This document shows positions 41,430 to 53,187 of a stretch of DNA of 55,598 nt, in pieces. Source of the DNA: Woeseiaceae bacterium (GTDB lineage Bacteria > Pseudomonadota > Gammaproteobacteria > Steroidobacterales > Woeseiaceae). The position numbers and the translations under genes are program-made. The stretch is from NCBI GenBank assembly GCA_028280615.1, contig JANQLK010000026.1, positions 1-55,598 on the forward strand, written 5' to 3'. The notes below the pieces were generated by a model. The model saw only the letters and a list, made by a program, of their open reading frames with translations. It was not told the origin of the DNA and searched no databases. Numbering within the stretch: the first letter of the stretch is position 1; each line of letters opens with the position of its first letter.

Positions 41430-41807
41430 CTAGGCGCCGCTCTCCTGAGCTGTCTTCTCGGTCAGCATGACAATCGCCATCGGCGCTGAATCGCCGCGGC
41501 GCGGGCCCAACTTGAGGATTCTCAGGTAGCCGCCGGGCCGCTCCTTGAAGCGCGGCCCGATGTCGGAGAACAGCTTGCCGACGGCCTCCTTGTCGCGCAG
41601 CCGATCGAAAGCCAGACGCCGGTTCGCAACGCTGTCTTCCCTGGCGAGCGTGATCAGCGGCTCGACGACACGCCTGAGCTCTTTCGCTTTCGGCACGGTC
41701 GTTCGGATCGTCTCATGCTTGAGCATCGACGACGCCATGTTGCGGAACATGGCCTTCCGGTGCGAGCTGTTGCGGCCCAGTCGGCGGCCCGATTTTCTAT
41801 GACGCAT
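41430..41807 (-). CDS. rplQ: Ribosomal protein L17
   Basis: Large-subunit protein of 125 residues: [20 protein letters not shown] at the N terminus, then [14 protein letters not shown] segment [20 protein letters not shown]. It is the last gene of the alpha operon, 26 bases after rpoA. No intrinsic terminator with a T tract is seen just after it, where the convergent glutaredoxin gene begins. Confidence 0.97.
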   Translation of the reverse strand: MRHRKSGRRLGRNSSHRKAMFRNMASSMLKHETIRTTVPKAKELRRVVEPLITLAREDSVANRRLAFDRLRDKEAVGKLFSDIGPRFKERPGGYLRILKLGPRRGDSAPMAIVMLTEKTAQESGA

Positions 41808-41833
41808 GATAGCTGTCCTGGCTTGATTCGAAT

Positions 41834-42835
41834 TTAGAGCGCGAGCTCGTGTTCCGGGCGCAGGCTGGCCGGCGGCCAGTTGTCGAGGCGCATACCCAGA
41901 CCGAGGCCATGTCCCTCGAGGACTTCCTTGATTTCGGTCAGCGACTTCTTGCCGAGGTTCGGCGTACGCAGCAGTTCTACCTCGGTGCGTTGCACGAGGT
42001 CGCCGATGTACATGATGTTCTCGGCTTTCAGGCAGTTTGCCGAACGCACGGTCAGCTCCAGCTCGTCGACAGGGCGGAGCAGAATCGGATCCACCTGGTT
42101 CTCGGCCTGAGTTCCGGCACCTTCTTCCTGGCCCTGCAGGTCGACGAACACCGACAGCTGATCTTTCAAAATGCTGCCCGCGCGCCGAATCGCCTCTTCG
42201 GGATCGATCGTACCGTTGGTCTCAATCTCGATGATCAGCTTGTCGAGGTCGGTGCGCTGTTCGACGCGGGCCGCTTCGACGTTGTACGTCACGCGGTGCA
42301 CCGGGCTGAACGACGCATCGAGCTGCAGGCGGCCGATCGGGCCGGCCTGCTCATCGAAAGTCGGACGCTGGGTGGCCGGCCGATAGCCTCGGCCGCGCTC
42401 GACGCGCAAAATCACGTTGAGCTCACCGACGCTCGTGAGGTTGGCGATAACCAGCTCCGGGTTCATGACTTCGACGTCATGATCGAGCTGGATGTCGCCG
42501 GCCGTTACCGGACCCGGGCCCTTCTTGGAGATGCGCAGCTCGGCCGAATCGCGCGTGTTCATGCGCACCGCAACCTGCTTCAGGTTGAGAAGAATATCGA
42601 CGACGTCTTCCTGGACGCCCTCGATGCTCGTGTACTCGTGCAGCACGCCGTCGATCTCGGCCTCGGTGATCGATGCGCCCGGCATCGACGACAGCAGGAT
42701 GCGTCGCAGCGCGTTACCGAGCGTGTGGCCGAAACCGCGCTCGAACGGCTCGATCGTCACCTTGGCGAGCAGATCGTTGACCGGCGTGACCTTGACGACA
42801 CGCGGTTTCAAGAATTCGTGTACAGATTCCTGCAT
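41834..42835 (-). CDS. rpoA: RNA polymerase alpha subunit
   Basis: The alpha subunit of 333 residues, which nucleates RNA polymerase assembly and contacts UP elements and activators. The N-terminal domain has [20 protein letters not shown] and the C-terminal domain [19 protein letters not shown], then [22 protein letters not shown] 42835 ([12 protein letters not shown]) is used; the frame opens to 42967 inside the rpsD region without similarity. Flanked by rpsD and rplQ as usual. Confidence 0.98.
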   Translation of the reverse strand: MQESVHEFLKPRVVKVTPVNDLLAKVTIEPFERGFGHTLGNALRRILLSSMPGASITEAEIDGVLHEYTSIEGVQEDVVDILLNLKQVAVRMNTRDSAELRISKKGPGPVTAGDIQLDHDVEVMNPELVIANLTSVGELNVILRVERGRGYRPATQRPTFDEQAGPIGRLQLDASFSPVHRVTYNVEAARVEQRTDLDKLIIEIETNGTIDPEEAIRRAGSILKDQLSVFVDLQGQEEGAGTQAENQVDPILLRPVDELELTVRSANCLKAENIMYIGDLVQRTEVELLRTPNLGKKSLTEIKEVLEGHGLGLGMRLDNWPPASLRPEHELAL

Positions 42836-42852
42836 GGGGTAACCCTCTTTCC

Positions 42853-43473
42853 TTATTTCGAGTACAGCTCGACGACGAGGTTTTCGTTGATGTCCGGAAG
42901 GATGTCCTCCCTGTCCGGCAACGACTTCAGCACGCCCGTCATCTTTTTCGCATCGACGTCGACCCACTCGGGCAGGCCGACCTGGCCTGCGATTTCGATC
43001 GCGTTCTGGATGCGAAGCTGCTTCCGGGACTTCTCCCGGATTCCGACCGCATCGCCAGCCTTGAGCTGCGCGGACGGAATGTTTACGACACGCCCGTTGA
43101 CCTCGATGCTCTTATGACTCACGAGCTGGCGCGCCTCGGCACGCGTCGCGGCGAAGCCCATCCGGTAGACGACGTTGTCCAGCCGGCCCTCGAGCAGCCG
43201 CAGCAGGTTTTCACCCGTCGAGCCCTTGAGCTGCGCGGCGCGCTTGTAGTAATTCCGGAACTGGCGCTCCAGCACACCGTACATACGCCGCAGCTTCTGC
43301 TTTTCCCGGAGCTGCAGGCCGTAGTCCGACTGACGCGGACGCCTTTGAGTGGGGCCGCCCGGAGGAACTTCAAGCTTGCATTTCGACTCGAGCGGACGAA
43401 CGCCACTCTTGAGAAACAGATCCGTGCCTTCGCGGCGGGACAGCTTGCACTTGGGTCCTAGATATCTAGCCAT
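42853..43473 (-). CDS. rpsD: Ribosomal protein S4
   Basis: Small-subunit assembly protein of 206 residues: [20 protein letters not shown] at the N terminus, then [19 protein letters not shown] and the S4 RNA-binding domain ([20 protein letters not shown]). It has the [13 protein letters not shown] form without the zinc-binding cysteines. S4 is the autoregulator of the alpha operon in E. coli. Confidence 0.98.
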   Translation of the reverse strand: MARYLGPKCKLSRREGTDLFLKSGVRPLESKCKLEVPPGGPTQRRPRQSDYGLQLREKQKLRRMYGVLERQFRNYYKRAAQLKGSTGENLLRLLEGRLDNVVYRMGFAATRAEARQLVSHKSIEVNGRVVNIPSAQLKAGDAVGIREKSRKQLRIQNAIEIAGQVGLPEWVDVDAKKMTGVLKSLPDREDILPDINENLVVELYSK

Positions 43474-43486
43474 GAATCTTCAGCCT

Positions 43487-43867
43487 CTATACGCGACGCT
43501 TTTTGGGCGGGCGACAGCCGTTGTGGGGGATCGGCGTTACGTCTTCAATGTTCTGAATTCGAAATCCGAGCGCATTCAGGGCGCGAACCGCGGATTCGCG
43601 GCCCGGACCCGGTCCACGAACACGGACGTCCAGGTTCTTCACGCCGAAGTCCAGCGCGACACGGCCGGCCTTGTCAGAGGCGACCTGTGCGGCGAATGGC
43701 GTCGACTTTCGCGAGCCGCGGAACCCGCAGCCGCCCGCGGTTGCCCACGACAAGGCATTGCCCTGCCGGTCCGTGATCGTAATGATCGTGTTGTTGAAGG
43801 AAGCATGGATGTGCGCAATCGCATCCACCACATGCTTTTTGACCTTCCGCTTCTTAACTTCTGCCAT
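43487..43867 (-). CDS. rpsK: Ribosomal protein S11
   Basis: Small-subunit platform protein of 126 residues: [34 protein letters not shown] and the C-terminal [13 protein letters not shown]. It lies 13 bases upstream of rpsD in the alpha operon. Confidence 0.98.
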   Translation of the reverse strand: MAEVKKRKVKKHVVDAIAHIHASFNNTIITITDRQGNALSWATAGGCGFRGSRKSTPFAAQVASDKAGRVALDFGVKNLDVRVRGPGPGRESAVRALNALGFRIQNIEDVTPIPHNGCRPPKKRRV

Positions 43868-43918
43868 CTCTAAAAGATCTCGTTTGCCTAATCTTTGCGA
43901 CGCGATCGCGCCGCATAA

Positions 43919-44275
43919 TCACCGCTTGATCGGACGCCGCGGACCCTTGCGCGTGCGCGCGTTGGTCCGGGTACGCTGGCCGCGCAGCGGCAGGCCGCGG
44001 CGATGACGAATGCCGCGATAGCTGCCGAGGTCCATCAAACGCTTGATGTTCATCGACGTTTCGCGCCGCAGATCGCCCTCTACCGTGAAGTTGGCGACGG
44101 CCGAGCGCAGCTTCGCAACCTCGGGTTCCGCCAGATCCTTCACCTTTGTGTCCGGTGCGACGCCGGCAGCCTCGCAAATCTGCTTCGCACTCGTGTTGCC
44201 GATGCCGTAGATCGACGTAAGTGCAATCACGACGTGCTTCGCCAACGGAATATTGATGCCTGCTATACGTGCCAC
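43919..44275 (-). CDS. rpsM: Ribosomal protein S13
   Basis: Small-subunit head protein of 118 residues: [33 protein letters not shown] and the basic end [17 protein letters not shown]. First gene of the alpha operon, only 19 bases after rpmJ, so there is no room for the long S4-responsive leader seen ahead of rpsM in E. coli. Confidence 0.98.
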   Translation of the reverse strand: MARIAGINIPLAKHVVIALTSIYGIGNTSAKQICEAAGVAPDTKVKDLAEPEVAKLRSAVANFTVEGDLRRETSMNIKRLMDLGSYRGIRHRRGLPLRGQRTRTNARTRKGPRRPIKR

Positions 44276-44294
44276 TAGCTTAAATCCTTATCGG

Positions 44295-44408
44295 TTAACC
44301 CTGACGCTGCTTGTGCCGCGCGTCGGTGCAGATCACCCGTACCACGCCGTTGCGCCGGATGATTTTGCAATTCCTGCAAATTTTCTTGACTGATGCTCTG
44401 ACTTTCAT
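44295..44408 (-). CDS. rpmJ: Ribosomal protein L36
   Basis: A 37-residue protein read directly from the sequence: it begins [20 protein letters not shown] and ends DARHKQRQG. The CxxC...C...H zinc-binding set of the metal-binding L36 form is present. It lies between secY and rpsM, as in E. coli. Confidence 0.95.
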   Translation of the reverse strand: MKVRASVKKICRNCKIIRRNGVVRVICTDARHKQRQG

Positions 44409-44464
44409 GAGCTTTCTCCACTCTCAACGCGGCCCGTGCCGCCAGCCGCCCCTTTGAGCGACCG

Positions 44465-45826
44465 TTAACGTAGCTGACCGCCCCTGCCGTAGTTGCGCAG
44501 ATTTGCCTTCTGCATCATGCCCTCGTACTGATGGCTCATCGCATGTGCCTGCATCTGCGACATGAAATCCATCGTCACGACGACGAGAATCAACAGCGAC
44601 GTGCCACCGAAGCTGAACGGAACGCTCGGATAGAACATCCGCACGAACTCGGGCAGCAGGCAGACGCCGGCGATGTAAATTGCGCCCCAGAACGTCAGGC
44701 GCGTCAGCACGCGGTCGATGTACTCGGCCGTGTTGGCGCCCGGCCGGATTCCCGGCAGGAACGCGCCCGCCTTCTTCAGGTTGTCGGCCGTGTCCTTGGA
44801 GTTGTACATCAGCGCCGTGTAGAAGAAGCAGAAGAAGATGATCAGTGCCGCGTACAACAGCACGTAAATCGGCTGACCGGGGCCCAAGTTGGCGCCCATC
44901 GTTTGCAGGAAGCGCTGCACCGGGCTCGGGTCCGCCGACTGGCCGAAGAACTGCGCGATCGTCGCCGGGAACATCAGGATCGACGAGGCGAAGATCGGCG
45001 GAATCACGCCCGACATGTTGATCTTGAACGGCAGGTGCGTGCTCTGCGCCGCCATCATCTTGCGGCCCTGCTGACGGCGTGCGTAGTTGACCGTGATCCG
45101 GCGCTGGGCCCGCTCCATGTAGACGACGAAAATGATCGCCGCGACGCCGCCGATCAGCATCAAAATAGCCGTCGCCGGCGACATTTCGCCGTTGCGCACG
45201 AGTTCCGCGGTGCCCGCTATCGCGCCCGGCATGCCCGCCACGATCCCCGCGAGGATGATCATCGAGATGCCGTTGCCGATGCCGCGCTCGGTGATCTGCT
45301 CGCCGAGCCACATCAGGAACATCGTGCCCGTCACGAGCGTGATGCAGGCCGTGATCAGGAAGCTCGGCCCGGGGTTCACGACCAGGCCGGCCTGGCTCTG
45401 CAGCCAGGACGCTGCCGCGATCGACTGGAAGCTGGCCAGTGCGACCGTGCCCCAGCGCGTGTACTTGGTGATCTGCCGGCGGCCCTGTTCGCCTTCCTTG
45501 CGAAGCTGCTGCAGGCTCGGCACGATCTGGCTCGCCATCTGCATGATGATGGACGACGAAATGTACGGCATGATGCCGAGTGCGAACAGGCCGAAGCGCG
45601 CGAGCGCGCCGCCCGAGAACAGGTTGAACAGGCCCAGCAGGTTACCGCCCTGCTGGCTGAAGAAGTTCGCCAGCGCGGCCGGGTCCACTCCGGGCACCGG
45701 AATGAACGTGCCGATGCGGAACACGATCAGAGCGCCCACGAGAAACAGGATACGAGCCTTGAGCTCGGCCAGTTTGCTCGCCGCTTTCGCCAGGTCGGCC
45801 GGATTTTGTTGGGGCTTTTTCGCCAC
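44465..45826 (-). CDS. secY: SecY preprotein translocase channel
   Basis: The protein-conducting channel subunit of 453 residues with ten transmembrane helices. Visible blocks are [12 protein letters not shown], the plug-region [37 protein letters not shown] and SYTALMYN-like [14 protein letters not shown]. It acts with SecE and SecG. Last gene of the spc group before rpmJ. Confidence 0.97.
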   Translation of the reverse strand: MAKKPQQNPADLAKAASKLAELKARILFLVGALIVFRIGTFIPVPGVDPAALANFFSQQGGNLLGLFNLFSGGALARFGLFALGIMPYISSSIIMQMASQIVPSLQQLRKEGEQGRRQITKYTRWGTVALASFQSIAAASWLQSQAGLVVNPGPSFLITACITLVTGTMFLMWLGEQITERGIGNGISMIILAGIVAGMPGAIAGTAELVRNGEMSPATAILMLIGGVAAIIFVVYMERAQRRITVNYARRQQGRKMMAAQSTHLPFKINMSGVIPPIFASSILMFPATIAQFFGQSADPSPVQRFLQTMGANLGPGQPIYVLLYAALIIFFCFFYTALMYNSKDTADNLKKAGAFLPGIRPGANTAEYIDRVLTRLTFWGAIYIAGVCLLPEFVRMFYPSVPFSFGGTSLLILVVVTMDFMSQMQAHAMSHQYEGMMQKANLRNYGRGGQLR

Positions 45827-45862
45827 GTCGGTTCCTGTTACTGCCTACAACTATTCGGCGCG

Positions 45863-46297
45863 TTACGCCTCGATGCTGCCGCCGGCCTTCTCGATGGCCG
45901 CGCGAGCACCCTTGGTGACCGCGATACCCTTCAGCTTAACGGCCTTGTCGAGTTCACCCGATAGAATGACCTTCACCTTGCTGGCGGCAGCCGGCACCAG
46001 CCGCGCCTTCTTCAGCACCTCGATGTCGATGACGTCCTCGGTCGGAATCGACAGCTCATGCAGCCGAAGCTCGGCCGACTGCGCCGCCATGCGCGAGCGG
46101 AACCCGACCTTGGGCAGGCGCCGCTGCAGCGGCATCTGGCCGCCCTCGAAGCCGACCTTGTGGTAGCCGCCGGAACGGGCATGCTGGCCCTTTTGGCCAC
46201 GGCCGCTGGTCTTGCCCTGGCCGGCCGAATGACCGCGCCCGAGGCGCTTGCCTACTTTCTTTGCGCCCTTGCCGGGCTTCAACTCGTTCAGTCGCAT
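45863..46297 (-). CDS. rplO: Ribosomal protein L15
   Basis: Large-subunit protein of 144 residues: [20 protein letters not shown], then [22 protein letters not shown] 46297 is chosen with GAGGAA 7 bases upstream; the TTG at 46312 would place the start inside the ribosome binding site. It starts 1 base after the rpmD stop. Confidence 0.97.
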   Translation of the reverse strand: MRLNELKPGKGAKKVGKRLGRGHSAGQGKTSGRGQKGQHARSGGYHKVGFEGGQMPLQRRLPKVGFRSRMAAQSAELRLHELSIPTEDVIDIEVLKKARLVPAAASKVKVILSGELDKAVKLKGIAVTKGARAAIEKAGGSIEA

Positions 46298-46298
46298 G

Positions 46299-46487
46299 TC
46301 AGGCTTCCTCAACCGAAACCAGGTAGGAGATACGGTTGATCATGCCGCGGTTCTCGGGCGTGTCCTTGACCGTTACCGTCTGGTGAATCTTGCGCAGCCC
46401 CAGGCCGGCCACGCAGGCCTTGTGGCTTCTGAGCCGCCCGAACTTGCTCTTGATCAGCGTCACTTTCAGTTCTTTCGGATTCGCCAT
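46299..46487 (-). CDS. rpmD: Ribosomal protein L30
   Basis: Large-subunit protein of 62 residues: [30 protein letters not shown] and [15 protein letters not shown]. Typical bacterial length; positioned between rpsE and rplO. Confidence 0.96.
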   Translation of the reverse strand: MANPKELKVTLIKSKFGRLRSHKACVAGLGLRKIHQTVTVKDTPENRGMINRISYLVSVEEA

Positions 46488-46523
46488 GATCTTAAGTCCT
46501 ACTCGTTCCCGGATACCGCGGCC

Positions 46524-47030
46524 TTAAGCCACGATGTCCTTAACCTTCTTGCCGCGCTTGGCAGCGATCGCCTGCGGAGAATGGATCTCCGAAAGGCCCT
46601 TGATCGTCGCCCGCACGACGTTGATCGGGTTGCGCGAGCCGTAACTCTTGGCGAGCACGTTGCGCACACCGGCGCACTCGAACACGGCGCGCATCGCGCC
46701 GCCGGCGATCACACCCGTACCTTCCGAGGCGGGCTGCATGTAGACATGTGTCGCACCGTGACGGCCCTTCTTCGCGTATTGCAGCGTTTCGTTGTTGAGG
46801 TTGACGCTGATCATGTTCTTGCGAGCGCTCTGCATCGCCTTCTGGATCGCGATCGGAACCTCGCGCGCCTTGCCGTAGCCGAAGCCGACCTGACCCTGGC
46901 CGTCGCCGACCACGGTCAGCGCCGTAAAGCCGAACTGGCGGCCGCCCTTGACGACTTTTGCGACGCGATTGACGGTGACCAACTTTTCGATCAGATCGTC
47001 ATTCGACTGGTTATGTTCGTTTCTAGCCAT
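46524..47030 (-). CDS. rpsE: Ribosomal protein S5
   Basis: Small-subunit protein of 168 residues: [40 protein letters not shown] and [18 protein letters not shown]. It contributes to decoding accuracy. Spaced 15 bases from rplR. Confidence 0.98.
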   Translation of the reverse strand: MARNEHNQSNDDLIEKLVTVNRVAKVVKGGRQFGFTALTVVGDGQGQVGFGYGKAREVPIAIQKAMQSARKNMISVNLNNETLQYAKKGRHGATHVYMQPASEGTGVIAGGAMRAVFECAGVRNVLAKSYGSRNPINVVRATIKGLSEIHSPQAIAAKRGKKVKDIVA

Positions 47031-47045
47031 TTTGGAAAACTCGCC

Positions 47046-47405
47046 CTAAAACTTGAGGCCCGCTTCACGCGCGGCGTCTGCCAGTGCCTTCACACGGCCG
47101 TGGTACCGGAAACCGGAACGATCGAATGCAACCGAGTCGATGCCGGCAGCCTTCGCCTTTTCGGCGATACGTGCGCCGACGATGCTCGCCGCCTCGACGT
47201 TGCCGCCGTTCTTGACGCCCTTGCGAACCTCGGGCTCCACGGTCGATGCCGCCGCTAGAACGGTGCCGCCGTCGGCGCCGATGATCTGCGCGTAGATGTG
47301 TCGCGGCGTGCGGTGAACGCTCAGCCGATTCACTTCGAGTTCGCGCATCTTCGCGCGGCCCTTTCGCGCCCGGCGCAGCCGGTTCTGTTTCTTGTCCAGC
47401 TTCAT
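47046..47405 (-). CDS. rplR: Ribosomal protein L18
   Basis: 5S rRNA-binding protein of 119 residues: [33 protein letters not shown] and [20 protein letters not shown]. Spaced 10 bases from rplF. Confidence 0.97.
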   Translation of the reverse strand: MKLDKKQNRLRRARKGRAKMRELEVNRLSVHRTPRHIYAQIIGADGGTVLAAASTVEPEVRKGVKNGGNVEAASIVGARIAEKAKAAGIDSVAFDRSGFRYHGRVKALADAAREAGLKF

Positions 47406-47415
47406 AATCTACTGC

Positions 47416-47949
47416 CTATTTCTTCTTGGCTTCCTTCATGACCACGCGCTCGTCGGCGTAGCGGACACCCTTGCCCTTGTAGGGCTCCGGCGGACGATAG
47501 CTGCGAATCTCGGCGGCCACCTGGCCGACCTTCTGCTTGTCCGCGCCCTTGACGACAATCTCGGTCTGGCTCGGCGTCTCGACAGAGATACCCTCGGGCA
47601 CCTCGTGAACGACCGGATGCGAGAAGCCGAGCGTCAGGTTGAGCTTGTTGCCCTGCGCCTGGGCGCGATAGCCGACGCCGACGAGCTCGAGCTTCTTCTC
47701 GAAACCATCCGAAACACCCGTGGCCATGTTCGCCAGCAGCGCGCGCATCGTGCCCGCGACGGCCGTCGCGAATCGACTGCCCGAACGCGGCGACACCTTG
47801 ATCACGTTGTCCTCGCGGCTGAGCTCGACTTCCGAATTGAGTTCCATCGACAGCGAGCCCTTGCCGCCCTTCAACGTGACGACGTTGCCCTCCTGCTTGA
47901 ACTCGACGCCCGAAGGCAGCTCGACCGGTTCTTTAGCAATTCTTGACAT
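47416..47949 (-). CDS. rplF: Ribosomal protein L6
   Basis: Large-subunit protein of 177 residues with two related domains: [37 protein letters not shown] and [20 protein letters not shown]. Confidence 0.98.
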   Translation of the reverse strand: MSRIAKEPVELPSGVEFKQEGNVVTLKGGKGSLSMELNSEVELSREDNVIKVSPRSGSRFATAVAGTMRALLANMATGVSDGFEKKLELVGVGYRAQAQGNKLNLTLGFSHPVVHEVPEGISVETPSQTEIVVKGADKQKVGQVAAEIRSYRPPEPYKGKGVRYADERVVMKEAKKK

Positions 47950-47981
47950 AGTTACTACTCGTTCAGGCCAGCCGATCCGCG

Positions 47982-48377
47982 CTACGAAACGACGCAGATC
48001 ACCTCGCCGCCAATCCCTTGCTCGCGCGCCTGGCGGTCGCTCATTACGCCGGCCGAGGTCGACACGATCGCGACGCCCAGGCCGCCGAGCACGCGCGGCA
48101 GATCGTCCTTACCGCGGTAGACCCGCAGTCCGGGACGGCTGGCACGCTGGATCTTCTCGATCACGGGCGCGCCCTCGAAATACTTCAGCTCGACTTCGAG
48201 GCTCTTGTCGGCACCGTCGCCGCTGGTCTTGAAGTCGGTGATGTAGCCTTCGTCCTTCAGGACGCTGGCTACGGCTTCCTTCGCCTTCGAAGCCGGCATG
48301 GCCACGCTGACCTTGCGCGCCTTCTGACCGTTACGAATGCGAGTCAGCATGTCCGATATCGGGTCCGTCATACTCAT
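47982..48377 (-). CDS. rpsH: Ribosomal protein S8
   Basis: Small-subunit protein of 131 residues: [30 protein letters not shown] and the C-terminal [21 protein letters not shown]8 is the repressor of the spc operon in E. coli. Confidence 0.98.
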   Translation of the reverse strand: MSMTDPISDMLTRIRNGQKARKVSVAMPASKAKEAVASVLKDEGYITDFKTSGDGADKSLEVELKYFEGAPVIEKIQRASRPGLRVYRGKDDLPRVLGGLGVAIVSTSAGVMSDRQAREQGIGGEVICVVS

Positions 48378-48390
48378 CGTCGTTCTCCGC

Positions 48391-48696
48391 CTACCAGCTC
48401 GCCTTGGTCAGACCCGGAATCTCGCCCTTCATCGCGGACTCCCGCAGCTTGTTGCGGCCGAGACCGAACTTGCGGTAGACGCCATGCGGACGACCCGTGA
48501 TCGAACACCGGTTGCGCTGACGGGTCGGACTGGCGTCACGCGGCATCGCGTTGAGCTTTGCCTGCGCGGCTGCGCGCTCCTCGTCGGTGCTGTTGATGTT
48601 GCGAATGATCGCCTTGAGCTCCTTGCGCTTCGCCTCGTAGCGAGCGACGAGCTTCGCACGCTTCAGTTCGCGCTGGATCATTGACTTCTTGGCCAT
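48391..48696 (-). CDS. rpsN: Ribosomal protein S14
   Basis: Small-subunit protein of 101 residues: [40 protein letters not shown] and [19 protein letters not shown]. It is the long, zinc-independent form, lacking the CxxC pair of short S14. Confidence 0.98.
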   Translation of the reverse strand: MAKKSMIQRELKRAKLVARYEAKRKELKAIIRNINSTDEERAAAQAKLNAMPRDASPTRQRNRCSITGRPHGVYRKFGLGRNKLRESAMKGEIPGLTKASW

Positions 48697-48754
48697 GGCT
48701 AGTGCTTCTCGTTAGTGGACCGGGCGAGTTGCCCCGTCGTTGAAATCTCAGTAC

Positions 48755-49294
48755 CTACCGCTTGAACGGAAAGTTGAATGCCTCGAGCAGCGCGCGCCCC
48801 TCTTCCGGGTTGCGTGCCGTCGTCGTGATCGTGATGTCCATGCCGCGCAGCGCATCGATCTCGTCGTAGTTGATCTCGGGAAAGATGATCTGCTCCTGCA
48901 CACCCATGCTGTAGTTACCCTGCCTGTCGAAGGACTTCGGGTTCAGGCCGCGAAAGTCGCGAGTACGCGGGATCGCGATGTTGACGAGCCTGTCGAGGAA
49001 CTCGTACATGCGCTCGCGCCTGAGCGTTACCTTGCAGCCGATCGGGAAGTCCTCGCGGATTTTGAAACCGGCGACGGACTTGCGGGCCAGACGAACGATC
49101 GAACGCTGACCGGAGATCTTCTCCATGTCGGCGCGCGCGTTCTCGAGCACCTTCTTATCGGCCACGGCCTCGCCGACGCCCATGTTGAGCGTGATCTTGC
49201 TGATCTTCGGTACTTCCATCGGATTCTTGAGGCCGAGCGTCTTCATGAGCTCGCCGGCGATTTCCGTTTTGTACTTTTCCTGTAAACGTGCCAT
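48755..49294 (-). CDS. rplE: Ribosomal protein L5
   Basis: 5S rRNA-binding protein of 179 residues: [37 protein letters not shown] and [20 protein letters not shown]. Located between rplX and rpsN. Confidence 0.98.
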   Translation of the reverse strand: MARLQEKYKTEIAGELMKTLGLKNPMEVPKISKITLNMGVGEAVADKKVLENARADMEKISGQRSIVRLARKSVAGFKIREDFPIGCKVTLRRERMYEFLDRLVNIAIPRTRDFRGLNPKSFDRQGNYSMGVQEQIIFPEINYDEIDALRGMDITITTTARNPEEGRALLEAFNFPFKR

Positions 49295-49320
49295 TTCGTT
49301 GATCTCTTAAGTGTCGTCGG

Positions 49321-49638
49321 TCAAATGTCGACGACGTCGCCCGAGCCCTTGAAAACACGGACTTTTTCGCCATCCGCAGCGACGCTGAAGCCCACGCGCT
49401 CGCCCTTCTTGCTCTTCGGGTTGAACAGCATGACGTTCGAGACGTCGATCGGCATATCGGTCGGCGTAATACCGCCCTCGATACCTGCCTGCGGGTTCGG
49501 CTTGACGTGCTTCTTCGCCGTGTTGATGCCTTCGACGAGAACGCGGCCGTCGGCCATCACCTGAAGCACGGTACCGCGGCGACCCTTGTCCTTGCCGGTG
49601 CGTACGACGACTTCGTCGCCTTTCCTGATCTTGTTCAT
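49321..49638 (-). CDS. rplX: Ribosomal protein L24
   Basis: Assembly-initiator protein of 105 residues with a KOW motif: IRKGDEVVVRTGKDKGRRGT, then VEGINTAKKHVKPNPQ. Located between rplN and rplE. Confidence 0.97.
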   Translation of the reverse strand: MNKIRKGDEVVVRTGKDKGRRGTVLQVMADGRVLVEGINTAKKHVKPNPQAGIEGGITPTDMPIDVSNVMLFNPKSKKGERVGFSVAADGEKVRVFKGSGDVVDI

Positions 49639-49670
49639 AGATTCGAAAACAACCTGTTAAGCGAGGCTCC

Positions 49671-50039
49671 CTACAGAACCTCGGGCGCCAGGGAAATAAT
49701 CTTCATGAAGCGGTTCGTGCGCAGCTCGCGCGTGACCGGCCCGAAAATACGCGTGCCAATCGGTTCGAGGCGCGCGTTCAACAATACGGCGGCATTGCCG
49801 TCGAAGCGGATCAGCGACCCGTCGCGCCGGCGCACGCCCTTACGGGTACGGACAACGACGGCGTTGTAGACCTCGCCCTTTTTGACCTTGCCGCGCGGGA
49901 TCGCGTCCTTGACGCTCACCTTGATGATGTCGCCCACGTTCGCGTAGCGACGCTTCGATCCGCCGAGGACCTTGATGCACTGCACGCGGCGGGCACCGGA
50001 GTTGTCGGCTGCATCGAGCACTGTCTGCATCTGAATCAT
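49671..50039 (-). CDS. rplN: Ribosomal protein L14
   Basis: Large-subunit protein of 122 residues: [40 protein letters not shown] and [11 protein letters not shown]. First gene of the spc group. Confidence 0.98.
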   Translation of the reverse strand: MIQMQTVLDAADNSGARRVQCIKVLGGSKRRYANVGDIIKVSVKDAIPRGKVKKGEVYNAVVVRTRKGVRRRDGSLIRFDGNAAVLLNARLEPIGTRIFGPVTRELRTNRFMKIISLAPEVL

Positions 50040-50057
50040 GACTGCAACCCTTGTCCG

Positions 50058-50324
50058 TTAGCGGTCCGCCGCGCGCTCGACGACGTTGACGACGAACCAC
50101 GACTTGTTCTTCGAGATCGGCTTGCCCTCGGCAATGGCCACACGGTCACCCGGCTTGCACGTATTGTCCTGATCATGCGCCAGCACCTTGGACGTACGAC
50201 GAATGTACTTGCCATACATCGGGTGCTTGATCATGCGCTCGATTGCGACGGAGACGGTCTTGTCCATCTTGTCGCTGACCACGCGTCCGACCAGCGTGCG
50301 CTGAGTTTTCTTCTCTTCACTCAT
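50058..50324 (-). CDS. rpsQ: Ribosomal protein S17
   Basis: Small-subunit OB-fold protein of 88 residues: [39 protein letters not shown] and [20 protein letters not shown]. Last gene of the S10 group. Confidence 0.97.
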   Translation of the reverse strand: MSEEKKTQRTLVGRVVSDKMDKTVSVAIERMIKHPMYGKYIRRTSKVLAHDQDNTCKPGDRVAIAEGKPISKNKSWFVVNVVERAADR

Positions 50325-50343
50325 TACTCTCTACCTTTACCGC

Positions 50344-50547
50344 TTACTGCTCGTCAGCAGCGCGCCCGAGCTCATTGAGCACGGTTTTCACGCGTGCGAT
50401 GTCCTTGCGGACGCGACCGGGCTCGCCGGTATTCGCGAGATCGCCGGTTGCCGCCTGCCAGCGCAGGTTGTGCTGTTCGCGCCGCAGCTCGACGAGTGTC
50501 TCGTTGAGCTCCTCAACGGTCTTGTTGCGAAGTTCCGAAGCTTCCAT
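50344..50547 (-). CDS. rpmC: Ribosomal protein L29
   Basis: Large-subunit helical protein of 67 residues at the exit tunnel: [20 protein letters not shown] and [15 protein letters not shown]. Its ATG overlaps the rplP stop by one base (TAATG), indicating coupled translation. Confidence 0.96.
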   Translation of the reverse strand: MEASELRNKTVEELNETLVELRREQHNLRWQAATGDLANTGEPGRVRKDIARVKTVLNELGRAADEQ

Positions 50548-50960
50548 TACATCACCTGCCGCGATACGAACTGGGTCGGGAACGGCAGCTTCGCCGCCGC
50601 CAGGCGGAACGCCTCGCGCGCCACATCTTCCGACACACCTTCCATCTCGTAGAGCATCCGGCCGGGCTGAATCTGGCAGACCCAGTACTCGACGTTGCCC
50701 TTGCCCTTGCCCTGCCGAACTTCGAGCGGCTTCTTCGTAATCGGCTTGTCCGGAAACACGCGAATCCAGATCTTGCCGCCGCGCTTGATGTGGCGGGTCA
50801 TCGCGCGGCGAGCCGCCTCGATCTGACGGGCCGTCATCCGACCGCGGCCGGTCGCCTTCAGGCCGAACTCGCCGAAGGAAACGCTCGAGCCGCGAATCGC
50901 CAGGCCGCGGTTACGGCCCTTGTGCTGCTTGCGAAATTTTGTACGTTTTGGCTGTAACAT
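50547..50960 (-). CDS. rplP: Ribosomal protein L16
   Basis: Large-subunit protein of 137 residues near the A site: [39 protein letters not shown] and the C terminus KLPFPTQFV. Confidence 0.98.
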   Translation of the reverse strand: MLQPKRTKFRKQHKGRNRGLAIRGSSVSFGEFGLKATGRGRMTARQIEAARRAMTRHIKRGGKIWIRVFPDKPITKKPLEVRQGKGKGNVEYWVCQIQPGRMLYEMEGVSEDVAREAFRLAAAKLPFPTQFVSRQVM

Positions 50961-50987
50961 CGTTCAGATTCCTGTCTGCCGCCGCGC

Positions 50988-51677
50988 CTAGCCGCGAGCC
51001 GCGGCCGCCTCCTGCGCGTCGGCCGGCCTGGGCTCCGGCTTGTCGAAGACCTCGCCCTTGAAAATCCATACCTTGACGCCGATCACGCCGTACGTCGTGT
51101 TGGCCTCGGCAACGCCGTAGTCGATATCGGCGCGCAGCGTGTGCAGCGGCACGCGGCCCTCGCGGTACCACTCGGAACGGGCGATCTCCGCGCCGTTCAG
51201 GCGGCCGCCGACCTTGACCTTCACGCCCTCGGCGCCGACGCGCATCGTGTTCGTCACGGCGCGCTTCATCGCGCGGCGGAACATCACGCGGCGTTCGAGC
51301 TGCTGCGCGATGCCCTCGGCAACGAGCTGCGCGTCGAGTTCCGGCTTGCGAACCTCGTTTATGTTGATGCGGACGTCGGCGATGTTCATGCCGATCATCT
51401 TCGCAATCTCGACGCGCAGCTTTTCGATATCCTCGCCCTTCTTGCCGATGACGATACCCGGACGCGCCGTGTGAATCGTGATGTTGGCCTTCTTGGCGGG
51501 ACGCTCGATCGAAATTCGGCTGACCGACGCATCCTTGAGCTTGTCCTTTATGAACACGCGCAGGTCGTGATCGGTCTTGACGTACTCCGGGAACGTCTTG
51601 GAATCGGCGTACCATTTGGACGCCCAGTCCTTGACGATGCCCAGTCGTATACCGGTTGGATGTACTTTCTGACCCAT
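50988..51677 (-). CDS. rpsC: Ribosomal protein S3
   Basis: mRNA-entry-channel protein of 229 residues: [20 protein letters not shown], a KH domain ([17 protein letters not shown]) and the C-terminal [20 protein letters not shown]. Confidence 0.98.
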   Translation of the reverse strand: MGQKVHPTGIRLGIVKDWASKWYADSKTFPEYVKTDHDLRVFIKDKLKDASVSRISIERPAKKANITIHTARPGIVIGKKGEDIEKLRVEIAKMIGMNIADVRININEVRKPELDAQLVAEGIAQQLERRVMFRRAMKRAVTNTMRVGAEGVKVKVGGRLNGAEIARSEWYREGRVPLHTLRADIDYGVAEANTTYGVIGVKVWIFKGEVFDKPEPRPADAQEAAAARG

Positions 51678-51682
51678 AACTC

Positions 51683-52015
51683 TTACTCGTCCCCTACCCG
51701 AATCGTGATGTGGCTGCTGCGCTTGATAATGCGCGCACCGCGACCCTTCGCCCGCGCCCGGTAGCGACGGAAGGAAGGCGCTTCGTTCACCTCGATCGTG
51801 GCTATCTTGAGCTCATCGATGTCGGCGCCGTGATTGTGCTCGGCGTTGGCAATGGCGGACTCGAGCACCTTCTTGACGATTCGCGCGCTCTTCTTCGGCG
51901 AAAAGGTCAGCGTGCGAAGCGCGTCATCGACGGATTTGCCGCGGATGACGTCCGCCACGAGCCGGCACTTCTGCGGTGACACCCGCGCGTATCGAAGCGT
52001 TGCTGCAACTTGCAT
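51683..52015 (-). CDS. rplV: Ribosomal protein L22
   Basis: Tunnel-lining protein of 110 residues: [36 protein letters not shown] and the loop region [20 protein letters not shown]. Five bases before rpsC. Confidence 0.98.
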   Translation of the reverse strand: MQVAATLRYARVSPQKCRLVADVIRGKSVDDALRTLTFSPKKSARIVKKVLESAIANAEHNHGADIDELKIATIEVNEAPSFRRYRARAKGRGARIIKRSSHITIRVGDE

Positions 52016-52035
52016 CTTGAGGCTCCTCTAAGCCG

Positions 52036-52308
52036 CTACTTCGTCTTGCGGTCGCCGGAGTGACCGCGAAACGTGCGGGTCATCGCAAACTCGCCGAGCT
52101 TGTGACCGACCATGTTTTCCGAAATCAGGATAGGCACGTGCTGACGGCCGTTGTGTACGGCAATCGTCAGCCCGACCATGTCGGGCAGCACCATCGAACG
52201 GCGCGACCAGGTCTTGATCGGACGGCGATCGTTCTTGGCCGCGGCCTCAGCCACTTTCCTGGCGAGGTGCGTATCGACGAACGGCCCTTTTCTAACACTG
52301 CGAGGCAT
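52036..52308 (-). CDS. rpsS: Ribosomal protein S19
   Basis: Small-subunit head protein of 90 residues: [39 protein letters not shown] and [18 protein letters not shown]. Confidence 0.98.
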   Translation of the reverse strand: MPRSVRKGPFVDTHLARKVAEAAAKNDRRPIKTWSRRSMVLPDMVGLTIAVHNGRQHVPILISENMVGHKLGEFAMTRTFRGHSGDRKTK

Positions 52309-52344
52309 AGCTATCTGTTCCTTGGCTGGTTCCGATGGTCCCGA

Positions 52345-53175
52345 TTATTTCTTCCGCCTGCGGCGACGGACGATCATGCTGTCCGTGCGCTTGTTGCTGC
52401 GCGTCTTCGCGCCCTTGGTCGGCGTACCCCAGGGACTGACCGGGTGACGTCCGCCCGATGTGCGTCCCTCACCGCCGCCGTGCGGATGGTCGACCGGGTT
52501 CATGGCAACGCCGCGCACCGTCGGACGGACGCCGCGCCAGCGCTTGGCGCCGGCCTTGCCGAGCTTGCGCAGGTTGTGCTCACCGTGGCCGACTTCGCCA
52601 ATCGTCGCGCGGCACTCGGCGTGTATCTTGCGCATTTCGCCGGAGCGTAGCCTTACCGTGGCGTACACGCCTTCGCGTGCCGCGAGCTGCGCGCCCGCGC
52701 CCGCCGACCGCGCGATCTGGCCGCCCTTGCCCGGCTTCATCTCGATGTTGTGAATCATCGTGCCCACCGGGATCGAGCGCAGCGGCAACGCGTTACCCGG
52801 TTTGATCGGGGCGTCTTCGCCGGCAATGATCGGTGCACCGGCCTGGATGCCCTTCGGCGCGAGGATGTAACGACGCTCGCCGTCGGCATACTTGATCAGC
52901 GCGATGTGCGCGCTGCGGTTCGGATCGTACTCGAGCCGCTCGACGACGCCCTGGATGCCGTCCTTGTCGCGCTTGAAATCGATCCGGCGATACTGCTGCT
53001 TGTGGCCGCCGCCCTGGTGCCTGACCGTGATACGGCCGTTGTTGTTGCGGCCGCCCTTCGAGCTCTTCTTCTCGACGAGCGCACCGTGCGGCTTGCCCTT
53101 GTGCAGGCCCGGCGTCTTCACCGCGACGACGAATCGGCGCCCGGCTGAGGTTGGTTTGGCTTTGTGCAATGACAT
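52345..53175 (-). CDS. rplB: Ribosomal protein L2
   Basis: Peptidyl-transferase-centre protein of 276 residues: [38 protein letters not shown] and the conserved [19 protein letters not shown]. Confidence 0.98.
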   Translation of the reverse strand: MSLHKAKPTSAGRRFVVAVKTPGLHKGKPHGALVEKKSSKGGRNNNGRITVRHQGGGHKQQYRRIDFKRDKDGIQGVVERLEYDPNRSAHIALIKYADGERRYILAPKGIQAGAPIIAGEDAPIKPGNALPLRSIPVGTMIHNIEMKPGKGGQIARSAGAGAQLAAREGVYATVRLRSGEMRKIHAECRATIGEVGHGEHNLRKLGKAGAKRWRGVRPTVRGVAMNPVDHPHGGGEGRTSGGRHPVSPWGTPTKGAKTRSNKRTDSMIVRRRRRKK

Positions 53176-53187
53176 GGTCGCTGACCC

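Noticed and set aside
44276..44294. Search for an S4-responsive alpha-operon leader before rpsM
   Set aside because: Only 19 bases separate rpmJ and rpsM, too short for the known pseudoknot leader.
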